Assembly (NCBI GenBank): GCA_003612405.1
Contig: RAYR01000030.1
Span: 1-48,497 of the forward strand
Reading direction: 5' to 3'
Origin: a bacterium 0.1xD8-71
GTDB lineage: Bacteria; Bacillota; Clostridia; Lachnospirales; Lachnospiraceae
DNA: 48,497 nt
The notes beneath the pieces are model-generated. The model was not told the origin of the DNA and ran no database searches. It saw only the letters and a program-made list of their open reading frames with translations. The position numbers were made by a program, and so were the translations under genes. Below, piece by piece: positions 26,701 to 34,097 of the stretch (positions within the stretch are counted from its first letter, which is position 1; every line of letters starts with the position of its first letter).

Positions 26701-26950
26701 TCGTCCCAATGTGGGAGATATGATTACCAATGGGGACTTTGATCTTATCATTAATTCGCCTGTTGGTAAGGACAGTGTATATGATGACAGCTATCTCCGT
26801 AAGGCCGCGATCAAGGCGAAAGCACCTTATATCACCACGGTAGCGGCGGCCAAGGTGACAGCGGAAGGCATCCATTATCTGAAAACCCATAAGGGCAGTG
26901 AAGTGAAGTCCTTGCAGGAGCTGCATGGGGAGATACATGATAAAGTATAA
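23723..26950 (+). CDS. carB: carbamoyl-phosphate synthase large subunit
   Basis: 1075 residues from ATG 23723 (GGGAGG upstream), the normal length. Two homologous ATP-grasp halves are visible: the first begins [21 protein letters not shown], the second [20 protein letters not shown] (about 560). Each has its ATP-grasp core ([12 protein letters not shown], about 180; [14 protein letters not shown], about 715). The C-terminal MGS-like allosteric domain (about 935-1060) contains [16 protein letters not shown]. It makes carbamoyl phosphate for pyrimidines and arginine from bicarbonate, ATP and ammonia supplied by the CarA glutaminase. carA is not adjacent: a pseudogene lies upstream and a different system downstream. 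Confidence 0.96.
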   Translation: [1075 protein letters not shown]

Positions 26951-26969
26951 GGATTTCTAAAAACACAAC

Positions 26970-27162
26970 TTGAAAACAGAACGTATGTTTTGTATAATGA
27001 TTTGAGGGCACATCATTGAGAGCCGGGAAAGTTGATAATATTAGACTTTGGCAGAAGCTGAATAATGTGGCAACTAATACTAGATATATGTAGCAGGATG
27101 TGATATACTACTATATATAGATATATTGGAAGATAAAGGTATACACAGAGTAAAGGATACAG
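26970..27162 (+). promoter_or_regulatory. strong promoter and long leader of the dCTP deaminase gene
   Basis: TTGAAA (26970-26975) and TATAAT (26993-26998) with a 17-bp spacer give a near-consensus promoter; transcription should start near 27005. That leaves about 155 nt of untranslated leader before ATG 27163, with no start codon and ribosome binding site pair for a convincing ORF. In Vibrio the related avcD gene is preceded by the inhibitory RNA AvcI, so this leader is a candidate for a similar RNA. Confidence 0.5.
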
Positions 27163-28668
27163 ATGATGAATAGAAATTCTAACAATGACAGTGAATTAGT
27201 AATTGGAATTGTTAGTCCGGTTGGGACAGATTCTTCTGATATAAAGTCATGTATTATAGATAGTTTAAAACAATTTAATTATAAAACCAATATAATCAAA
27301 GTATCTGAACATATTTTATCTAAATTTGTTGTAGATTTGCTTGATCATTCTGGCAATGAATATGAACGTATCAGTTTTTTTATGGATAAGGGGAATGAGA
27401 TTCGTAAAAAGACTGAAGATGCAGCAATTCTTATGAAGGGTGTAGCGGCATATATTTATGACAATTATAGAAAAAATAATGAGGGGCCTCAGCCAAGAAA
27501 TGCGTATATTATTGATTCCATTAAACATCCTGATGAGGTTGAGTTTTTAAGATATACTTATGGAGAGGGGTTTCATCTTATAGGTATTTCAGATACATAT
27601 GAGAACCGCAAGAGATATTTAGTGCGCCGTAAGGGGATGTCTGAAAATAGTGCGCAAACCATTCTGGATCGTGACAATAATGAAAAAGAAAAGAATGGGC
27701 AGCATACAGGGGATGTGTATCAGCAGGCAGATTATTTTATCAGTGCAGGGGATAGTCCTAAAGAAACACAGGGACATATATTCAGGCTGTTAGATTTATT
27801 GTTTGGAGATCCATTTATAACGCCGACATTTGAGGAATATGCAATGTTCAGAGCATATGTTGCTTCGTTGAGATCGGCCGATTTATCCAGACAAATTGGA
27901 GTTGTGGTTACAAAAGACCATGAGATTCTGGCAGAAGGTGTTAACGACTGCCCAAAGGCTTTTGGCGGGTTATATTGGCCGGTTTATAACCAAGAGGGAG
28001 AATATGAAGACGAAGATAATGGAAGAGACTACAAATTTGATGGCGGCTATGATTCAAACAAAATTCAACAGAAGAAAATAATTATAGATATTTTAAAAGA
28101 ATTGGATTTCCCTGATACAGATGAAAATATAGCAAAAATAAAGTCAACAGGGCTTGGCTCCTTGACAGAATTTGGCAGAGTTGTACATGGAGAGATGGAA
28201 GCACTTATGATGTGCGCGCGGAATGGTATTTCCACGAAAGAATGTTCTATGTATATGACTACCTTTCCTTGTCATAATTGTGCAAAACATATTATTGCAG
28301 CAGGCATTAAAAAGGTGATTTATATTGAGCCGTATCCCAAAAGCAAAGCTTTAGAATTTTATCCGAATGAAATTTCCCAAAATGGGCAGGATAGTGAGAA
28401 GAAAGTACTTTTTATTCCCTTTAAGGGAGTTGGACCGCACCGTTTTATTGATTTGTTTTCAATGCACTCCATCAGATGGTATTCACGTAATAGAAAAAAC
28501 AAAGATGGGTATGTGATTCAATGGGACAGGAGTAAAGCAAGTTTAAGGAATCCTATGTCCTTGATGAATTATATAGAAATGGAACAAAGTGCGCATAAAC
28601 AGTACACTGAGGAAATCAATCAAATTGGAAAGGAAAATGGACAAAATGGAAGTAACAAAAGTAAATGA
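27163..28668 (+). CDS. avcD: anti-phage dCTP/dCMP deaminase (AvcD-like)
   Basis: 501 residues. The N-terminal part (about 10-215) is a kinase-like P-loop domain with a degenerate loop GIVSPVGTDSSD, as in the anti-phage deaminase family. The C-terminal part (about 225-480) is a cytidine/deoxycytidylate deaminase with zinc ligands and catalytic Glu in HGEMEA (His342, Glu344) and PCHNC (Cys370, Cys373). Proteins with this fusion deplete dCTP/dCMP pools on infection and so stop phage DNA synthesis. Plain dCMP deaminases are about 150-200 residues, which argues against a housekeeping role. It is AT-rich compared with carB next door, consistent with transfer. Confidence 0.83.
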   Translation: MMNRNSNNDSELVIGIVSPVGTDSSDIKSCIIDSLKQFNYKTNIIKVSEHILSKFVVDLLDHSGNEYERISFFMDKGNEIRKKTEDAAILMKGVAAYIYDNYRKNNEGPQPRNAYIIDSIKHPDEVEFLRYTYGEGFHLIGISDTYENRKRYLVRRKGMSENSAQTILDRDNNEKEKNGQHTGDVYQQADYFISAGDSPKETQGHIFRLLDLLFGDPFITPTFEEYAMFRAYVASLRSADLSRQIGVVVTKDHEILAEGVNDCPKAFGGLYWPVYNQEGEYEDEDNGRDYKFDGGYDSNKIQQKKIIIDILKELDFPDTDENIAKIKSTGLGSLTEFGRVVHGEMEALMMCARNGISTKECSMYMTTFPCHNCAKHIIAAGIKKVIYIEPYPKSKALEFYPNEISQNGQDSEKKVLFIPFKGVGPHRFIDLFSMHSIRWYSRNRKNKDGYVIQWDRSKASLRNPMSLMNYIEMEQSAHKQYTEEINQIGKENGQNGSNKSK

Positions 28669-28804
28669 AAAAAGTTGGAATCCCCAGGAATCTTATGAAA
28701 AGGTAAATAAAACAATAAACGAATGGCCAAATTGGAAGAAAGATGCCTATAATAAAATGTTTGCGGTTTCGGCACATGCAGAAAAAATTGTGGTTAAGCA
28801 GTAA
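28637..28804 (+). CDS. small conserved-looking protein overlapping the deaminase gene
   Basis: 55 residues from ATG 28637 (AAAGGA just upstream), overlapping the deaminase 3' end by 32 bases in another frame; ATG 28646 is the alternative start. The sequence is charged and Trp-rich (SWNPQESYEKVNKT; EWPNWKKDAYNKMF) with no membrane segment. I do not know the family. The overlap implies co-translation, so an inhibitor, partner or cofactor of the deaminase is possible. Confidence 0.6.
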   Translation: MDKMEVTKVNEKSWNPQESYEKVNKTINEWPNWKKDAYNKMFAVSAHAEKIVVKQ

Positions 28805-28859
28805 AGCGTGAATAATATAAGCAGGTACATAGATATATGCATTATATAGTTTGACTATA

Positions 28860-28892
28860 AAGGGACTCGGGTAATCCGAGCCCTTTTGTGTT
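28860..28892 (+). terminator. terminator of the deaminase operon
   Basis: Stem AAGGG-A-CTCGG / CCGAG-CCCTT with one bulged A and loop GTAAT (28860-28885), followed by TTGTGTTT. Confidence 0.75.
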
Positions 28893-28930
28893 TGGATAAT
28901 TAATTTTTTGACAAGAAAAATAAAAAGATA

Positions 28931-28989
28931 TTGACTGTACCCATCCAAAGTGCTACGCTATAGAAAGGTAACTTATGCGCATAAGTTAC
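28931..28989 (+). promoter_or_regulatory. promoter and 22-bp palindromic operator of the GH13 genes
   Basis: TTGACT (28931-28936) and a possible TACGCT (28954-28959) at 17 bp form a promoter. Just downstream lies a perfect 22-bp palindrome, GTAACTTATGC followed by its complement (28968-28989), with a central CG as in LacI-family operators. Its position at about +3 to +24 fits repression. Which LacI protein binds is unknown; the sites near the GH32 gene have a different sequence. Confidence 0.65.
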
Positions 28990-29077
28990 AAATAATAATA
29001 CAAAAAACAAATATAATTTAACAAAAAGAGAAAAAATAGCGTAGTCTTCATAACAGACGGACGGAAAGGGAGAAAGG

Positions 29078-30772
29078 ATGGAGAAGGTAATGGAAAAAGC
29101 ATGGTGGAAAGAAGCGGTAGTGTATCAGATTTATCCCCGCAGTTTTATGGACAGCAACGGGGACGGCATCGGTGATATTGCAGGGATCACGCAGAGACTG
29201 GACTATCTGAAAGATCTGGGGATTGATGTGATCTGGCTTTCGCCGGTCTATCAGTCGCCCAATGATGACAATGGGTATGATATCAGTGATTACAGAGCGA
29301 TTATGAAAGAGTTCGGCACCATGGAGGACTTTGATGAGATGCTGAAGCAGGCACATGCCAGGGGACTTCGCATTGTCATGGATCTGGTGGTGAACCATAC
29401 TTCCGATGAACATCAGTGGTTTGTGGAGAGCCGTAAGAACAAAGACAATCCTTACAGGGATTACTATATCTGGCGCGAGGGTAAGGAGGGCAATGTGCCG
29501 CCCAACAACTGGGGTTCCTGTTTCAGCGGTTCTGCCTGGCAGTATGATGAAGCGACAAAGATGTACTATCTCCATATGTTCTCCCGTAAACAGCCCGATT
29601 TGAACTGGGATAATGAAGTTGTGCGGGAGGAAGTCTTTGATATGATGCGCTGGTGGTGCGATAAGGGAATAGACGGTTTCCGCATGGATGTGATCAGTAT
29701 GATTTCCAAGGTAGAGGGACTGCCGGACGGTGAGATGGCAGACGGTGCATTGTATGGCGATTTCGGCCCCTATGTGTGTAACGGCCCTCATGTGCATCAA
29801 TATCTGAAAGAGATGAATGAGAAAGTGCTTTCTAAATACGATCTGCTGACGGTAGGTGAGACGCCCGGCGTGACTGTGGAGGAAGCGAAGAAATATACCG
29901 GTTACGGTGAGCATGAACTGAATATGGTATTTCAGTTTGAGCATGTGGAGGGTATGGACGAGGAGACTAAGTGGAATACCAGACCAGCCTCTCTGTTAAG
30001 TTTAAAAATGATTTTATCCAAATGGCAGACAGGACTGCACGGGGTAGGATGGAACAGTCTGTTTTTCTGCAACCATGACCAGCCAAGATCCGTATCCAGG
30101 TTTGGCAATGACAGTGATGCGTACAGGGAACGGTCTGCAAAGATGCTGGCAACCTGTCTGCATATGATGGAGGGAACACCTTATGTCTATCAGGGTGAAG
30201 AACTGGGGATGACCAACTACCCGTTTACGGAAATGTCACAGTTTCGGGATCTGGAGATTTTAAATGCCTATCAGGAACTGGTGGTGGAAAATCACACGAG
30301 AGAACCGGAAGAACTGATTAGATGTTTCCAGCACAGGGGGCGTGACAATGCCAGGACACCCATGCAGTGGGATGACAGCGAAAATGCGGGTTTCAGTACA
30401 GGAGAACCATGGATTGGCGTGAACCCCAACTATAAGGAGATTAATGCGAAAGCACAGCAGCAGGATTCGGAGTCTGTATTCTCTTATTACAAGAAATTGA
30501 TCAGCCTGCGCAAGGAGCACGATATTATAGTGTACGGTGATTACAGGTTGCTGATGGAAGAGAGCCTTTCGGTATTTGCCTACATGAGGACGTTAGGAGA
30601 GCAGAAACTTCTGGTGCTGTGTAACTTTACGAAAGAGGAGCAGACGCTGGATATTCCATCGGAGGCAGGATGCACAGAGGGAGAAGTCCTGATTTCCAAT
30701 TATGGGAGAGAAGAGGCGGAAGATATCCGGGCATTGAGGCCTTACGAGGCAGTTGCTATCTGGCAGAAATAA
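29078..30772 (+). CDS. GH13 alpha-glucosidase (oligo-1,6-glucosidase type)
   Basis: 564 residues, cytoplasmic. GH13 catalytic residues: nucleophile Asp204 in GFRMDVI, acid/base Glu261 in VGETPG, and Asp334 in NHDQPR. The start KAWWKEAVVYQIYPRSF and the QPRSVSRFG loop place it in subfamily 31 (oligo-1,6-glucosidase, sucrose/trehalulose-type hydrolases). Val follows the nucleophile, which in this subfamily goes with alpha-1,6 activity. ATG 29078 is chosen; ATG 29090 is possible. It forms an operon with the next glucosidase. Confidence 0.9.
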   Translation: MEKVMEKAWWKEAVVYQIYPRSFMDSNGDGIGDIAGITQRLDYLKDLGIDVIWLSPVYQSPNDDNGYDISDYRAIMKEFGTMEDFDEMLKQAHARGLRIVMDLVVNHTSDEHQWFVESRKNKDNPYRDYYIWREGKEGNVPPNNWGSCFSGSAWQYDEATKMYYLHMFSRKQPDLNWDNEVVREEVFDMMRWWCDKGIDGFRMDVISMISKVEGLPDGEMADGALYGDFGPYVCNGPHVHQYLKEMNEKVLSKYDLLTVGETPGVTVEEAKKYTGYGEHELNMVFQFEHVEGMDEETKWNTRPASLLSLKMILSKWQTGLHGVGWNSLFFCNHDQPRSVSRFGNDSDAYRERSAKMLATCLHMMEGTPYVYQGEELGMTNYPFTEMSQFRDLEILNAYQELVVENHTREPEELIRCFQHRGRDNARTPMQWDDSENAGFSTGEPWIGVNPNYKEINAKAQQQDSESVFSYYKKLISLRKEHDIIVYGDYRLLMEESLSVFAYMRTLGEQKLLVLCNFTKEEQTLDIPSEAGCTEGEVLISNYGREEAEDIRALRPYEAVAIWQK

Positions 30773-30827
30773 GATAACAATAAAGGATGCAGCAATTAAG
30801 ATGCAGTCAGAAAAGAGGTTGACAGGA

Positions 30828-32504
30828 ATGAAGAAAAAATGGTGGCATGATAAGGTGGCATATCAGATATATCCCAAGAGCTTTTGCGATTCCAATGGAG
30901 ATGGCATCGGAGACCTTCAGGGGATTATCAGTAAACTGGATTATTTGAAAGACCTGGGGGTAGATATTGTCTGGCTTTCACCGATTTATCCTTCCCCGTT
31001 GGCGGATGAGGGATATGATATTGCTGATTACTACGGCATTGATCCCCGGTTTGGAACCATGGAAGATATGGAGGAACTGATTGCCGAAGCAAAGAAACGG
31101 GATATGTATATCCTGATGGATCTGGTGGTCAATCACTGCTCCGATGAGCATGAATGGTTCCTGAAAGCCTGTGAGGATCCTGACGGGAAGTACGGTAAAT
31201 ATTTCTATATTGTGGATGCGGGGCAGGAAGATAAGCTTCCCACCAACTGGCGTTCTTACTTTGGCGGCCCAGCCTGGGATAAACTGCCGGGCCATGAGGA
31301 TAAATATTACCTGCATGTATTTCATAAGAAACAGCCGGATTTAAACTGGGAAAATGAAGAAGTCCGGGAGGAAGTCTACAAGATGGTAAACTGGTGGCTG
31401 GATAAGGGGCTGGGCGGTTTCAGGATTGACGCCATCATCAATATCAAGAAACCGGAAGTATTCCACGACTATCCGGCGGACCGTGCAGACGGCCTTTGTT
31501 CCATTCAGTGTATGCTGCAAGAAGCGAAGGGGATAGGCAGATTCTTAAGAGAACTGCAAGAACGGACATTTCGTCTGCATGACTCTTTTTCAGTGGGCGA
31601 GGTGTTTGATGCAGACGAGGATGAGATTACGGATTTCGTAGGTGATGACGGATATTTTTCGTCCATGTTTGACTTCGGTACGGCTTTACTTGGAGGTGAT
31701 CCTGCGGGCTGGTATCGCAGAAAACCGGTTCAGGCCAAAGAGTATATTAAAGCCGTGTATCAGAGTCAGAAAAGACTGGGAGATATCGGATTTTATTCCA
31801 ATATTATTGAGAATCATGATGAACCCAGGGGTGTCAGCCACTATCTGCCGGAGGGAGAGTGCTGTGTGGAGGGTAAGAAGATGCTTGCCCTGCTCTCTTT
31901 CATGGTAAAGGGTCTTCCGTTTATCTACGAAGGACAGGAAATAGGCATGGAGAATAAGACTTTTGCTTCCATAGAGGAAGTAGATGACTGCTCCACCATG
32001 CACGAGTATCAGGTGGCCCTGGAGGCCGGACTTACACCGAAGCAGGCCATAGAAGCGGTGGGTAAATACTGCCGTGACAATGCCAGGACTCCCATGCAGT
32101 GGGATGACAGTGAAAATGCCGGCTTTACCACCGGCAGACCGTGGCTTGCCGTGAATCCCAACTATAAACAGATTAATGTAAAGGCCCAGCAGGCGGATGA
32201 GGATTCTGTTCTTGCCTTTTATAAGAAACTGGCGGCGCTGCGTAAAAGTGCAGAATATAAAGAAACCATTGTTTACGGCGATCTGATACTGGTGCCCCAG
32301 GAGGATGAGAATGTGATGGTGTTTTACAGGAAGAGTGCGGATAAGACACTTCTTGTGGCAGCCAATTATCAGTCTGTGGCGGCTGATATTAAGCTGACAG
32401 GGCAGATGAACAAAGAGGTACTCAATAATGTAAGGGAACTACATATAGATGATGGGATTCTGTATATGCAGGGATATCAGGCGGTGGTATTGGAAGTGGA
32501 ATAA
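30828..32504 (+). CDS. GH13 alpha-glucosidase (second copy, alpha-1,4 type inferred)
   Basis: 558 residues from ATG 30828, 55 bases after the first glucosidase; in-frame starts at 30753 and 30801 have weaker signals. Catalytic residues: Asp201 in GFRIDAI, Glu258 in VGEVFD, Asp331 in NHDEPR. Clearly homologous to its neighbour, with long shared stretches (CRDNARTPMQWDDSENAGF), but Ala replaces Val after the nucleophile, a change linked in this subfamily to alpha-1,4 preference. The two enzymes would cover both linkages of starch or isomalto-oligosaccharides, or split sucrose. Confidence 0.9.
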   Translation: MKKKWWHDKVAYQIYPKSFCDSNGDGIGDLQGIISKLDYLKDLGVDIVWLSPIYPSPLADEGYDIADYYGIDPRFGTMEDMEELIAEAKKRDMYILMDLVVNHCSDEHEWFLKACEDPDGKYGKYFYIVDAGQEDKLPTNWRSYFGGPAWDKLPGHEDKYYLHVFHKKQPDLNWENEEVREEVYKMVNWWLDKGLGGFRIDAIINIKKPEVFHDYPADRADGLCSIQCMLQEAKGIGRFLRELQERTFRLHDSFSVGEVFDADEDEITDFVGDDGYFSSMFDFGTALLGGDPAGWYRRKPVQAKEYIKAVYQSQKRLGDIGFYSNIIENHDEPRGVSHYLPEGECCVEGKKMLALLSFMVKGLPFIYEGQEIGMENKTFASIEEVDDCSTMHEYQVALEAGLTPKQAIEAVGKYCRDNARTPMQWDDSENAGFTTGRPWLAVNPNYKQINVKAQQADEDSVLAFYKKLAALRKSAEYKETIVYGDLILVPQEDENVMVFYRKSADKTLLVAANYQSVAADIKLTGQMNKEVLNNVRELHIDDGILYMQGYQAVVLEVE

Positions 32505-32718
32505 GAGGGTTACCATTCACGCCCAGGCTGGAAGTGACGCCTAAACAGATATATATTCTCCGTCAACTCGCTTTCGCTCCTTTCACAGCACAGCAGACAC
32601 TAAACTCGTAAGAAACCTCGCTAAGTGCTGGTGCTGTTCTAGGGTTTCCTTGAGAATTTATATCTGTTCAGGCTGAATCTTAGCTTAGGTATGAATGGTA
32701 ACACAAGAGGGTTACCAT
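32503..32718. repeat. MITE-like palindromic element flanked by 14-bp direct repeats
   Basis: Imperfect inverted arms of about 52 bases (32509-32560 and 32652-32702; for instance GTTACCATTCA against TGAATGGTAAC, and AACAGATATA against TATATCTGTT) enclose a partly self-complementary centre. The 14-base sequence AAGAGGGTTACCAT is repeated at 32503-32516 and 32705-32718, 202 bases apart. It fills most of the spacer between the glucosidases and lacI; no ORF lies within. It may be a small non-autonomous transposon or a structured RNA. Confidence 0.55.
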
Positions 32719-32812
32719 GGCGGAAATATGGATAGGACGGTTGAGATTCTGAAACGCCTGTGCTATCATTACCTTGATATTTGACCGGGCAAGCATATAA
32801 GGAGCAGGGATC

Positions 32813-33802
32813 ATGGCAAGTATTAAGGATGTGGCGAAAGAAGCCGGTGTTGGTGTGGGGACGGTATCCCGGGCAATCAATAATACGGGATATGTTTCCC
32901 CGGCCACCAGGAAGAAAATAGATAAGGCAGTCGAAAAACTGAATTATACACCTAATGAACTGGCGAGAAATCTCTTCCGCAACAGGAGCGGTATCGTAGG
33001 TGTGATCGTACCGGATTTGGATCATCCTTTTTTCTCCAGTCTGGTGAAAAACATTGAGATGCAGCTTTATATGCAGGGCTATAAGACGATGGTCTGTAAT
33101 GCAGTAGGGGTCAGTGACAGGGAGCGGGAATATCTGGATATGCTGGAGCGTAATATTGTGGATGGTATCATCACCGGATCCCATTGCCTTGACGGTGAAG
33201 AATATCTGAAACATGATAAGCCGATCGTATCGATTGACCGTGATTTTGGGCCAAAGATACCTATTGTGGGAAGCGATCATATGATGGGCGGCCGGATGGC
33301 GGCGGAGCTGATGATTCGGGATGGGCGAAAGCATGTCCTGCAAATATGCGGTGTGTCTCCCCATATTCTGGCGAATGAAAGGCATCTGACATTTCAGAAG
33401 ACGCTGGAAGATAACGGCGTGCATGTGTCTGCCGCAACAATGGACTGGAATGTTTTTAACTGGGAAGCTTTTCAGAAAACAGCGATGAAAATCATGGATA
33501 CGCATCCGGATATTGACGGCATCTTCTCGGGAGATCTGGGTGCGGTGGCCTGTATGAACATGGCAAGACAAAGAGGCATGGATATTCCGTCAGATATCAG
33601 TCTGGTGGGCTTTGATGCGACCAGTGTGACTCAGATGATCCATCCGCAATTAACGGCTATCAGACAGAATGTGGAGCTTCTGGCAGCGGTATCGGTGAAT
33701 ACGCTGTTAGATCAGATTGAGCAGAGGCGTGATATTCTTCACAGACAGATTCTGAATGTGGAGGTTAGTTACGGAGGCACGACCAAAGCGGGTGCAGAAT
33801 GA
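32813..33802 (+). CDS. LacI-family transcriptional regulator of the sugar locus
   Basis: 329 residues; HTH IKDVAKEAGVGVGTVSRAIN at the N-terminus, a hinge helix, and a sugar-sensing domain. GGAGCAGGG precedes ATG 32813. It sits between the GH13 pair and the GH32-ABC operon. The most likely targets are the TGGAA-N4-TTCCA sites at 33955 and 34033; ScrR-like control by fructose or sucrose is an inference. Confidence 0.9.
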   Translation: MASIKDVAKEAGVGVGTVSRAINNTGYVSPATRKKIDKAVEKLNYTPNELARNLFRNRSGIVGVIVPDLDHPFFSSLVKNIEMQLYMQGYKTMVCNAVGVSDREREYLDMLERNIVDGIITGSHCLDGEEYLKHDKPIVSIDRDFGPKIPIVGSDHMMGGRMAAELMIRDGRKHVLQICGVSPHILANERHLTFQKTLEDNGVHVSAATMDWNVFNWEAFQKTAMKIMDTHPDIDGIFSGDLGAVACMNMARQRGMDIPSDISLVGFDATSVTQMIHPQLTAIRQNVELLAAVSVNTLLDQIEQRRDILHRQILNVEVSYGGTTKAGAE

Positions 33803-33918
33803 ACCCGACAAGAAATCTAATAAAACGGCAGAACAGAATAGAGGAGCAGGGATTGTGCAATGTATACAAAAACAACCCCTGCTTTTTTGTGTATAGAGTA
33901 AAAAATACAATGTGGTGG

Positions 33919-34047
33919 TTGACAGATAATAAGGGAGAAAATATAATGGTCATATGGAACGCGTTCCATAATAAAATGAATGACATATTCGATGATTAAA
34001 TTATTTTGAAGAAAAATAATGGCAATATTATATGGAAACGGTTCCAC
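33919..34047 (+). promoter_or_regulatory. consensus promoter with LacI/CRE-type operators for the GH32 operon
   Basis: TTGACA (33919-33924) and TATAAT (33942-33947) with exactly 17 bp between them. The 16-bp palindrome ATGGAACGCGTTCCAT (33954-33969) covers the start site. A second site, TGGAAACGGTTCCA (34033-34046), lies 78 bases on and also matches the catabolite-control (CRE) consensus. A consensus promoter blocked by a repressor and tuned by CcpA is the simplest reading. The GH32 ATG follows at 34098. Confidence 0.75.
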
Positions 34048-34097
34048 CATAAAATCTGTTAATCTGGAAAGACAGTGACAAATAGAGGAGGGATGGG

